From: Clostridia bacterium
GTDB lineage: Bacteria > Bacillota > Clostridia > TANB77 > CAG-465
Direction: 5' to 3'
Length of the DNA stretch: 64,000 nt
NCBI GenBank assembly: GCA_900772475.1
Contig: CAAHEI010000039.1
Coordinates: forward strand, 1 to 64,000
Numbering within the stretch: the first letter of the stretch is position 1; every line of letters begins with the position of its first letter. Position numbers and translations under genes: made by a program. Below are positions 57,969-64,000 of the stretch, in pieces. Below the pieces are notes generated by a model. That model did not search any database and was not told the DNA's origin. It was given only the letters and a program-made list of their open reading frames with translations.

Positions 57969-58229
57969 TCAATTATATTTTATTTCAACATTGCTTGCTA
58001 AATCATAAATACTAGAATAATCACCATTTTTTAATTTAGCGATTACATTATTATAATCACCATTTGTAATTTCTGTTAATTTTACAATTATTTCATTATT
58101 TTTTTTAGTCCTATCAATATAATAATATTTATTATAAAATTTACAATTATTTTGTTCTACAATTGTAACCATCGTAAATATAAGTCCAAAACATGCAAGA
58201 AGATAAATTAAAATATCTATAAGCTCCAT
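57969..58229 (-). CDS. Hypothetical single-span membrane protein upstream of ruvA
   Basis: This 86-residue protein has one N-terminal membrane helix (LIDILIYLLACFGLIFTMVTIV) and a short soluble domain with IIVKLTEITNGDYNNVIAKLKNGDYSSIYDLASN. I do not recognise it. I chose the ATG at 58229 behind AGGTGA. It may form an operon with ruvA, 46 bases downstream, and marks the border with the accessory region to the right. Confidence 0.55.
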   Translation of the reverse strand: MELIDILIYLLACFGLIFTMVTIVEQNNCKFYNKYYYIDRTKKNNEIIVKLTEITNGDYNNVIAKLKNGDYSSIYDLASNVEIKYN

Positions 58230-58292
58230 AATTATCACCTATTTTATTATATTAATTTTATAAAAAAACGTTATAATGAATTTATATTATTT

Positions 58293-59021
58293 TTAGATGG
58301 TTTTAGCATATATTTCTTTACCATTTTGTGTCTTTATAGCAAACCATCCTGTTTTACCATTATATACAGTTTTTCCCCAATACCAATTATTTCCATTATA
58401 AAATTCACTTACATCAACTTCAGTATTGTATGGAATAGCCGTAATTTTTGCTGAATTTGTTGAGTAACTAGTTCTTAAATTAACTCCTGACTTTGTTATA
58501 ATTTTATATTTATTAATATTTGAATTGCCACTTCCTGTTCCAATTCTATAATTAGCACTATCAATTGTTGTATAAGTATTTGGAACACCCATATATGATG
58601 CTGAATTTAAAATTTTAATTAATTTACCATTGTTATTATATTCTCTTATTTCAACATGAGTATGAGGGCCAGTAGAAAATCCTGTACTTCCCATTGTACC
58701 AACAATAGTAGCATTATTTACTTTTTGTCCTGCAGTAACATTTATACTATTTAAATGTGCAAGAAAAACTTTTTTAAAACCACTTTGGTTTTCATCAAAT
58801 TTTATTGAAACATATTGTCCAAATCCTTGCTTTTTGTTATTTACATTTTCCCAACCGGCATAACTTACAATACCATAACAAATAGCATATACATTCTTGT
58901 TATTCATACCAACCATATCTATACCCTGATGATATCCACTTTTATAATTATTATCTTTTACACCATAAGGATATGTTATTTTAATTTTACCTTCAAAAGG
59001 TAATTTTGTAATATAACTCAT
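58293..59021 (-). CDS. Phage-type endolysin: M23 endopeptidase plus SH3
   Basis: This 242-residue protein has no signal peptide. It has an M23 domain (about 1-150) with ligands in YHQGIDM (His31, Asp35) and the PHTHVE motif, then an SH3b wall-binding domain (about 165-240) with GVNLRTSYSTNSAKI and GKTGWFAIK. The lack of a signal and the holin-like genes just upstream point to holin-dependent release, as for phage endolysins. Its ATG overlaps the stop of a micro-ORF (ATGA). Confidence 0.88.
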   Translation of the reverse strand: MSYITKLPFEGKIKITYPYGVKDNNYKSGYHQGIDMVGMNNKNVYAICYGIVSYAGWENVNNKKQGFGQYVSIKFDENQSGFKKVFLAHLNSINVTAGQKVNNATIVGTMGSTGFSTGPHTHVEIREYNNNGKLIKILNSASYMGVPNTYTTIDSANYRIGTGSGNSNINKYKIITKSGVNLRTSYSTNSAKITAIPYNTEVDVSEFYNGNNWYWGKTVYNGKTGWFAIKTQNGKEIYAKTI

Positions 59022-59077
59022 TTTTCAATATCCTCCATTTCTGCGAAATCATCCATTTTTTCTATTTCACCATCCAT
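59018..59077 (-). CDS. 19-residue acidic micro-ORF coupled to the endolysin
   Basis: ATG at 59077 follows GAAAGGA. It encodes Met-Asp-Gly-Glu-Ile-Glu-Lys and then an acidic tail, and stops in ATGA overlapping the endolysin start. It is either a tiny protein or a leader that couples translation. Confidence 0.4.
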   Translation of the reverse strand: MDGEIEKMDDFAEMEDIEK

Positions 59078-59093
59078 GATTAATCAATCCTTT

Positions 59094-59282
59094 CTAATTA
59101 TTTTTGTTTCGTTCTTCATTTTTTTGGTACTGTGTTCCAAAGTAAAAAGCAATTATTGTAGTATATATAGTTAAAAATTGTTCTTGTATTTGCCCTTTTA
59201 AAGCCATTAAACAAAATACAATTGTAAGAGATATTGTAACAATTGATTTAACGTCAATTAATTTTTTTATTTTATCTAACAT
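59094..59282 (-). CDS. Holin-like small membrane protein
   Basis: This 62-residue protein has a charged N-terminus (LDKIKKLIDVKS), two short hydrophobic segments (IVTISLTIVFCLMALKG and FLTIYTTIIAFYFGTQ) and a charged C-terminus. This is a common class II holin layout and matches phage proteins described as holins. Its ATG overlaps the end of the XhlA-like gene. Placed before the endolysin, it should make the membrane lesion that lets the enzyme out. Confidence 0.65.
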   Translation of the reverse strand: MLDKIKKLIDVKSIVTISLTIVFCLMALKGQIQEQFLTIYTTIIAFYFGTQYQKNEERNKNN

Positions 59283-59500
59283 TTATCTTTTCTCTCCTCT
59301 AATTTAATAATTTTGATTTCTTGTTCATGATTTTTATCTTTTACAGCTTGTAAATCTTGTTTAATTTGATTAATATCACTGCCCATAGTTTTTATACTGC
59401 TTGTAAGAGAAGTAATAGAGCTATTAAGTTTTATAATTGGAGTTATAACTGCTATAAAACTGGCTAAAAAACCTATTACAATTATGATTATATTATCTAT
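59276..59500 (-). CDS. XhlA-like small membrane/coiled-coil protein, AUA start
   Basis: This 74-residue protein has an N-terminal membrane helix (IIIIVIGFLASFIAVITPII) followed by a coiled coil (INQIKQDLQAVKDK, IIKLEER), the plan of XhlA-type holin accessory proteins. GGAGGG at 59507-59512 is perfectly spaced (6 bases) for an ATA at 59500. Upstream to the in-frame TAA there is no ATG, GTG or TTG. The start is thus AUA, or the G is miscalled or mutated. It overlaps the holin-like gene. Confidence 0.55.
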   Translation of the reverse strand: MDNIIIIVIGFLASFIAVITPIIKLNSSITSLTSSIKTMGSDINQIKQDLQAVKDKNHEQEIKIIKLEERKDKC

Positions 59501-59598
59501 TTTTATCCCTCCAAACTGCTTTATTTTTTATATAGCACATAAATACATACATAATTCCTTAATATATATTATGAATATATATTATATAATGTGAAAAA

Positions 59599-59700
59599 AC
59601 GAGCCCAACAAGAAAAGTTGGACTCGTATAGAAAAAAGAGAGGTATTACCTCCCTTGATATGGCTCGTTTGGCACTTACGTGTGCGAAAAATACGAGCTT
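59599..59700 (-). ncRNA. Tandem terminators with alternative pairing upstream of the lysis cassette
   Basis: Reading on the minus strand: segment 1 GCTCGT (about 59691-59696), inner hairpin GCAC...GTGC, segment 2 ACGAGC (about 59663-59668), a terminator (GGGAGGT...ACCTCTC then T6, about 59631-59654), then segment 3 ACGAG and segment 4 CTCGT in a second terminator (59599-59627, followed by T6). Segments 1 and 4 can each pair with 2 or 3. It may simply end the 59848-61722 operon, or control read-through into the lysis genes. The rest of 59501-59847 is AT-rich. Confidence 0.5.
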
Positions 59701-59847
59701 GTATTTATAAGTTTATTTTATATTTGATTCTATGGTTATAATTTAACATAACTTTTTATATAAATCAAGTGGTTTTGAAAAATTTATTAACAATTTCATT
59801 GTAATAGCAAAATCTTCTGCACATTTTGCATATAATATAAAAAAAAA

Positions 59848-61296
59848 TTAATCCATAAAATATTTATCTATTTTTTCCTTTGAATCTAAGATTTCATCGC
59901 TTGGTATTTCATATAGCTTTGCCATTTTTATAGAACCTTCAAATACTTCTTGAACATTTGTTGAATATAATTTTTCTAAAATCTCCATATATAAAAACAC
60001 TTCTTGTTTTACTTTCTCAATAAAATCATTATATTCATCTAATAAATCTTTCTCTAGAATTTTTATTTCATCACAATATTCTCGAATAATTTCTTGTTCA
60101 GCTGTCTTAAAGTTATTTTTAGCAATTTCATACATTTTTAAACCTATCGTATTTCCTATGATAGTTCCAATTTCTGGAATCGGAATGATAGTTTGTCCTA
60201 ATATAGAAGATATAGCTGAAACAGAAGCATCTAAGTATAACAATTCAGAATTTTCTAAAAGTTCATTCTCTGTAATTTTACCTTTTTTATATAAATAAAC
60301 CTGTTCTGCCACTCCAAAAGCAGATGTTGTTAACGCATTAGCAACTGCAGATGGTGTTTTTGCATAATTAGTCAAAGTATATAGACTAGCTCCTCTAACA
60401 CCACCCTTCGTAATACTCACTCCTGATTTTTTTATTATCTCTTGCCAATCTTCTGAAGTAAAATTTTTTATAAGTTTCTTTTCCCTTTTATTTTTAATTA
60501 TTAGTGATATAAATGTTGTTCCACCTTCTACTACTGATGAAATAGCCGCAACTTTTATTCCTTCACTGAATGTAGGTTTATTTTCATTAACAATTTTATT
60601 TCTAATTTCATTATCAGTTTCTTTTATCTTATCTTTTTCTTTTTTAATAGTATTATTTACAACGTTTTTTTGAACTTCTGAATATTCTAAATTAGCAGGT
60701 TCTATAGAGTTAATATCTATAGAATCATCTTTAAAAAATTCATGTACTTTTCTCCATTGTTTTAAAGAAAAAGTACTATCACTTGTGGCTAATTTATTAG
60801 CTTCATTTTCTGGAATTGCTCTTAAATATTGTATTTTTTCGTACTGGTCTTTTGGAATTTGATATTTTACACCTTCTTTTAAAAAACTAGGATATTTTTT
60901 TAGGTGTTCAGCTATTGCACTTAAAGATAGGTCTTTTTGATAATATTTTTGCTGAATATTAGTTCCATTTCTTACTAAATCTGCAATTCCATTATCATTT
61001 ACCCATTCATACACATTATCTTTCCCAATTATGTTTTCTTTGGCGTTTCCAATTCCTACTTCTAAAATTTCTGCAATAAACCCATGAATTCCCTTTTTTC
61101 CTCCACGGTTACTATTAACTAATTTATTAATTTCATTTAAAGTGGTATCTAAACTTGTAATAGCATTATCTAAATTAATATCTTGTTCATTTAAAAAATT
61201 TATTAAATTTTCAAATCTTATAGTATTTAAATACTGTATCCAAGAAGCAACTGCTTGTTCTTGTGTATATTTTATATTCTTATCATTCATTTTCAT
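59848..61296 (-). CDS. Unknown large protein: possible nuclease-like motif plus glycine-rich hydrophobic domain
   Basis: This 482-residue protein has an N-terminal helical part (about 1-65). A block reading HGFIAE (Glu76), then GIADLVRNG (Asp106) and IQQK (Gln115, Lys117), is spaced like an E...D...QxK form of PD-(D/E)xK nucleases; this is my inference. A linker precedes a Lys/Glu-rich helix (about 205-245). A Gly/Ala/Ser-rich hydrophobic region (about 246-390) follows, with EGGTTFISLI, TKGGVRGASLYTLTNYAKTPSAVANAL and PIPEIGTIIGNTIG, resembling membrane-inserting helices. The C-terminus is helical. Its start overlaps the upstream gene by 14 bases. No family is known to me. Confidence 0.6.
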   Translation of the reverse strand: MKMNDKNIKYTQEQAVASWIQYLNTIRFENLINFLNEQDINLDNAITSLDTTLNEINKLVNSNRGGKKGIHGFIAEILEVGIGNAKENIIGKDNVYEWVNDNGIADLVRNGTNIQQKYYQKDLSLSAIAEHLKKYPSFLKEGVKYQIPKDQYEKIQYLRAIPENEANKLATSDSTFSLKQWRKVHEFFKDDSIDINSIEPANLEYSEVQKNVVNNTIKKEKDKIKETDNEIRNKIVNENKPTFSEGIKVAAISSVVEGGTTFISLIIKNKREKKLIKNFTSEDWQEIIKKSGVSITKGGVRGASLYTLTNYAKTPSAVANALTTSAFGVAEQVYLYKKGKITENELLENSELLYLDASVSAISSILGQTIIPIPEIGTIIGNTIGLKMYEIAKNNFKTAEQEIIREYCDEIKILEKDLLDEYNDFIEKVKQEVFLYMEILEKLYSTNVQEVFEGSIKMAKLYEIPSDEILDSKEKIDKYFMD

Positions 61297-61612
61297 CTAT
61301 CCCTTTTTCAATAGATTTTGCAATCGCTTTTGTTTCATTTACTATACTTCCTAAAAGCAATTTATCTTCATCACTAATTATTTTATAATCTTTATTAAAA
61401 ACATATAATGCTTTTTTATAATTTTTAAATATATTGGTATTTAATGCTTTATTCTCTTCTAATAATATTTTTATTTTTTTAGAAGTTTCTGCTATTTTTT
61501 GAGTATTTACTTTTATTTTCTCTATTTCATCTCTTTTTTCTTTATTGATTTTTCCTTTGTTCTTACTTAAAAGTATAATTGAGGTAAGTAGAGTTGCTCC
61601 TGCAATACTCAA
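61283..61612 (-). CDS. Small membrane/coiled-coil protein, probably 5'-frameshifted
   Basis: This 109-residue frame starts with TTG at 61612. It has a hydrophobic segment (GATLLTSIILL) and then a Lys/Glu coiled coil (INKEKRDEIEKIKVNTQKIAET). No ribosome binding site precedes the TTG. The 37-codon frame upstream (61609-61722) has a good one and would join this frame if one base were added near 61625, giving about 145 residues. It overlaps the 482-residue gene, so the two probably act as a pair. Confidence 0.55.
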   Translation of the reverse strand: MSIAGATLLTSIILLSKNKGKINKEKRDEIEKIKVNTQKIAETSKKIKILLEENKALNTNIFKNYKKALYVFNKDYKIISDEDKLLLGSIVNETKAIAKSIEKGIDENE

Positions 61613-61722
61613 ACCAATTGGTCTAATCCGGCTGTGAATTGTAACGAATTTTTACAAATTTTATTAGAAAATTTAACAATATCTCTTTTCATTTCATAAG
61701 TATTTGTGGTAAAATTATTCAT
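61609..61722 (-). CDS. 37-codon ORF: 5' part of the gene above or IS transposase remnant
   Basis: ATG at 61722 follows GGAGG. The first 25 residues (NNFTTNTYEMKRDIVKFSN and so on) recall the N-terminus of a clostridial IS transposase family. This is recollection, not a search. The frame then changes character and stops where the 109-residue frame begins. An extended -10 (TGGTATAAT on the minus strand, 61768-61776) lies upstream. Confidence 0.4.
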   Translation of the reverse strand: MNNFTTNTYEMKRDIVKFSNKICKNSLQFTAGLDQLV

Positions 61723-61912
61723 AGAAAAAACCTCCGTTTTTGTTTAGTATGTTTCTTTTGTTTCAACTAAATTATACCAAACTATTGAGGTTTTTTCTTT
61801 ATTTTTACATAAATTTCATAATTTTGTGGATAACGTTTCATTATTTTTTAAAAAATACCGAAACTTAAATTATGGTTGTGTAAAACAATTAAAATGGTTG
61901 CAAAAGAAAAGG

Positions 61913-61944
61913 AAAGGGAAGAACCCATATAAGTTCTTCCCTTT
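61913..61944. terminator. Terminator of the M20 peptidase unit
   Basis: A perfect 12-bp stem (61913-61924 with 61933-61944) has an eight-base loop. Downstream of the M20 gene on the minus strand. The rest of 61723-61960 contains only the promoter noted above. Confidence 0.88.
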
Positions 61945-61960
61945 GTCTTTTTATAGAGTT

Positions 61961-63127
61961 TTAAGTTGAGTGTGTACCAAGATGGTTGTAGAGATATTGA
62001 TGCAACTCGATAATGTACTGCCGTACTTCATCTAAATCAATATACTCATTTTCCGTGTGAGCTTGTTCCAAACTACCCGGACCCCAAATAATTGTAGGAA
62101 TGTTATACCTTCCAAAGATTGGGGCATCACATGCACTAGGAAACAAATATCCTTTAGGAAACATTGTATTGCGGTATGGTTCAATCTGTAAAGGAACAAA
62201 TGTAATCTTTGCATCAGACACATTTTTTAATAACAGTTCCTTCAACCTATCAAGTGTGATGTTACTGCGTACAGAGCAAACTCCTCTTACTGTTAATTCA
62301 TCAATAGGTAAAGAGGGGTCTGTTCCACCAGATAACTGACCGATATTGATGTTTATGCCATCATACTTTTTCAGCATTGCAAAAGAGTTCATAATGTTTC
62401 TGAGTTTTTCAGAAGCATCCATTTGTGTTTGAGCATTCATGTGAACAACTTTAGAAGTTATTGCAATATTGAAAGGCAGAAATCCCATACTTTCATTGCA
62501 TTTCAGGTTATTAGAAGGTTCTGCAATAATACACTCATATACATCATCCAAGTATCCATGTTCAGATAAATACTGGCATGCTCTGATTGTACCATTTCCT
62601 CCAATTTCTTCATCAACAACAGCTGTGAAGATGATTTTTCCACTCCATTCAATTCCTCCTAAAAGATTATGAATTGATGCTAAAGAGTTAAGACCAGAAA
62701 GCATATCAGTAGAGCCTCTACCTAACAGCCGATTATCTTCGACAATTTTTGCTTTCACATAACTTCTGTTCAAATCAGCTTTATCAATAATGTCAATATC
62801 AAAATGACCATTAAGGATAAAGGTTTTACCAGGACGGTGTGAATCTAAGACTGCATATACATTGTATTTGAGTTTGCTTGGATAATCACCATAAAATGGA
62901 TCATATTCCCAAACTTTCCGAACATAATCAATGCTTTGAATATCCTTATAAGAATATTCATCGACTATGCAATCCCAACCATTCTTTAAAAAATACTCTC
63001 TGTAAATTTCTGCGACTCTTTTTTGAGCTTCGGAACCATAAATAGGATATTCATTTATTATCCGCATTGTGAGTTCTACGGTCTCTACGTAAGCCTTTGT
63101 ACTAAGGTATTCCATCATATTCTTCAT
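61961..63127 (-). CDS. M20 family metallopeptidase/deacylase (ArgE/DapE-like)
   Basis: This 388-residue enzyme has the di-zinc motifs in order: HFDIDI (first His/Asp), GRGSTDMLSGLNSL (bridging Asp), VVDEEIGGNGT (catalytic Glu pair), and a late HTENEYI. A dimerisation lid lies in the middle. Members remove acyl or amino-acid groups from small substrates. Base composition is visibly less AT-rich than in the genes to the left, suggesting transfer. AAGGAGGAT ribosome binding site; it follows a radical SAM gene by 50 bases, so joint action on one substrate is plausible. Confidence 0.88.
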   Translation of the reverse strand: MKNMMEYLSTKAYVETVELTMRIINEYPIYGSEAQKRVAEIYREYFLKNGWDCIVDEYSYKDIQSIDYVRKVWEYDPFYGDYPSKLKYNVYAVLDSHRPGKTFILNGHFDIDIIDKADLNRSYVKAKIVEDNRLLGRGSTDMLSGLNSLASIHNLLGGIEWSGKIIFTAVVDEEIGGNGTIRACQYLSEHGYLDDVYECIIAEPSNNLKCNESMGFLPFNIAITSKVVHMNAQTQMDASEKLRNIMNSFAMLKKYDGININIGQLSGGTDPSLPIDELTVRGVCSVRSNITLDRLKELLLKNVSDAKITFVPLQIEPYRNTMFPKGYLFPSACDAPIFGRYNIPTIIWGPGSLEQAHTENEYIDLDEVRQYIIELHQYLYNHLGTHST

Positions 63128-63177
63128 TGTAAATCCTCCTTATAAAAAGATCGACTAATTGGAAATTTCCAATCACC

Positions 63178-64000
63178 TTACGATTCATAAAAAATATTTT
63201 CATCTCTATTTAAGATTTGTGATGCACAACAATGTTGACCATTGTTATGAAAACATTGTTGAATTTTTATGATACCATCCTCGAATTTTCCAATTTCAAA
63301 GCCTCTTTTTGCTAAGAAAATACAAGGATATACCATATTGTCGGGTGTGATTGTTACATCATCCCATCCAGCTGTACAAACAAAATGAGAGTTTCTATTA
63401 CAAAGGTCAACATCAAATAATCCACTTCTATGGATATATAATGTTTCGGGATTGTATTTTTTTCTCATTCTATTTAATTGTTCAAAGAATAGATTAACTT
63501 CATCTCTCGATAAAGCATATTCTTCGATACTATTTTTTAAAACATTACCTTGTTTTAAAAAATTAGTAAAACGTATTGCAGTTGCACCAATCGAAATAGC
63601 TTCCTCGCACATTCGTTCAATGTTAGTAAAGTTTGTGTTAGATATAGTTGTGTTGATTAATACCTTTAAACCACTTTCCAGACACAGATGAATGACTTTT
63701 AAAATAATTTCTTTTGGCACTTTGGAAATTACATTATGCAATTCAAAATGGTAAGAAATTGCTATTGTTGTAATTCCATTTTCCTTGATGAGTTTTAACA
63801 GATCAGGATTTTGATAAATTGCTAACCCATTTGTCATTAACTCTGTATTATGAGTCATTTTATAGAATTGTAAATATGCAGGGTTTGTTAATACCTCAGC
63901 ACCATTAAGATCAACTCTATAACCTTTCTCCAAAAGCAGAGGAATGAGAGAGGTAAGTTCTTTAACTGTCCGATTGCCACCAAAACTAATGTAACAATGT
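63178..64000 (-). CDS. Radical SAM/SPASM protein, 5' end outside the window
   Basis: The frame is open to the window edge, where it reads HCYISFGGNRT, the last Cys of the CxxxCxxC motif, so the true start lies beyond 64000. It continues with a radical SAM barrel (DLNGAEVLTNP, TNGLAIY, AISYHFELHNV). It ends with a SPASM-like Cys-rich tail (FVCTAGWDDVTITPDNMVYPCIFL, then QCFHNNGQHCC) that would hold auxiliary iron-sulfur clusters. Such enzymes often modify ribosomal peptides or anaerobic enzymes. Composition matches the M20 gene downstream. Confidence 0.87.
   Translation of the reverse strand, partial: HCYISFGGNRTVKELTSLIPLLLEKGYRVDLNGAEVLTNPAYLQFYKMTHNTELMTNGLAIYQNPDLLKLIKENGITTIAISYHFELHNVISKVPKEIILKVIHLCLESGLKVLINTTISNTNFTNIERMCEEAISIGATAIRFTNFLKQGNVLKNSIEEYALSRDEVNLFFEQLNRMRKKYNPETLYIHRSGLFDVDLCNRNSHFVCTAGWDDVTITPDNMVYPCIFLAKRGFEIGKFEDGIIKIQQCFHNNGQHCCASQILNRDENIFYES

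Noticed and set aside
58293..59500. A complete prophage
   Set aside because: Only lysis-type genes are present; no capsid, tail, terminase, replication or integrase genes occur within several kilobases.
59591..59710. 39-codon plus-strand ORF starting GTG after TATAAT
   Set aside because: No ribosome binding site, and the sequence is explained by inverted repeats of the terminators on the other strand.

Overview
The window is a very AT-rich chromosomal segment of a low-GC Firmicute, most likely an anaerobic gut clostridium. The evidence is the clostridial gene content (YabG sporulation protease, MecA, DivIVA/SepF, RNA polymerase beta and beta' as separate genes, FtsEX with M23 hydrolases, ThyX), the strong AGGAGG-type ribosome binding sites, and sigma-A promoters that repeatedly read TTGAC(T/A)-17-TATAAT. 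I saw no rRNA, tRNA or CRISPR array.

Left edge, 1-3543: an accessory region. It holds the 5' tip of a group II intron lying behind a terminator hairpin, a CYTH-domain protein, a small ORF and a large serine recombinase whose 5' end looks frameshifted. It ends abruptly inside a peroxiredoxin gene, whose remaining part starts two codons before the peroxidatic Cys motif. This looks like the right end of an integrated element that split the gene.

3570-38110: mainly housekeeping genes. These are a Cys-rich mini-protein; YolD with a UvrX-like polymerase; PflX-like radical SAM; RecN; a monofunctional glycosyltransferase with ThyX and Tmk; S20; a doubly frameshifted YabG; S6-SSB-S18; MecA; SAF/CpaB-like genes; an HD-GYP response regulator with Asn at the phosphoacceptor site; ComEA-like; DacF-like; two LCP proteins, CvpA, DUF5711 and RarA; a DUF4190 protein divergent from a small HTH regulator; a split transketolase, YitT, a PssD/PssE-type glycosyltransferase pair, an Elp3-like radical SAM protein and RNase III; ACP; and the str operon (rpsL-rpsG-fusA-tuf).

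37.8-42.8 kb: genes wedged between the str operon and rpoBC. They are an HTH regulator, a dispersed repeat, a possible transposase remnant, a von Willebrand factor A surface protein and a transglutaminase-like protein. Then come rpoB-rpoC with their own promoter, prfA, divIVA-sepF, ftsE-ftsX plus two M23 amidase-like genes, and ruvA.

58.2-64 kb: a second accessory region. A phage-like lysis cassette (XhlA-like protein, holin-like protein, micro-ORF, M23-SH3 endolysin) lies downstream of a two-gene module. The larger protein of that module has a possible PD-(D/E)xK-like motif and a glycine-rich hydrophobic domain. An M20 peptidase and a truncated radical SAM/SPASM enzyme, both less AT-rich than their surroundings, sit at the right edge.

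Leads most worth following: the toxin-like module beside the lysis cassette, with an invertible-looking terminator between them; the split peroxiredoxin; two dispersed or shared intergenic elements (about 150 bp at 11.1 and 38.1 kb, about 74 bp upstream of two ribosomal-protein promoters); two small genes with apparent AUU and AUA starts; and the radical SAM/M20 pair. Several single-base frameshifts recur, so base-call error must be excluded before they are read as biology.
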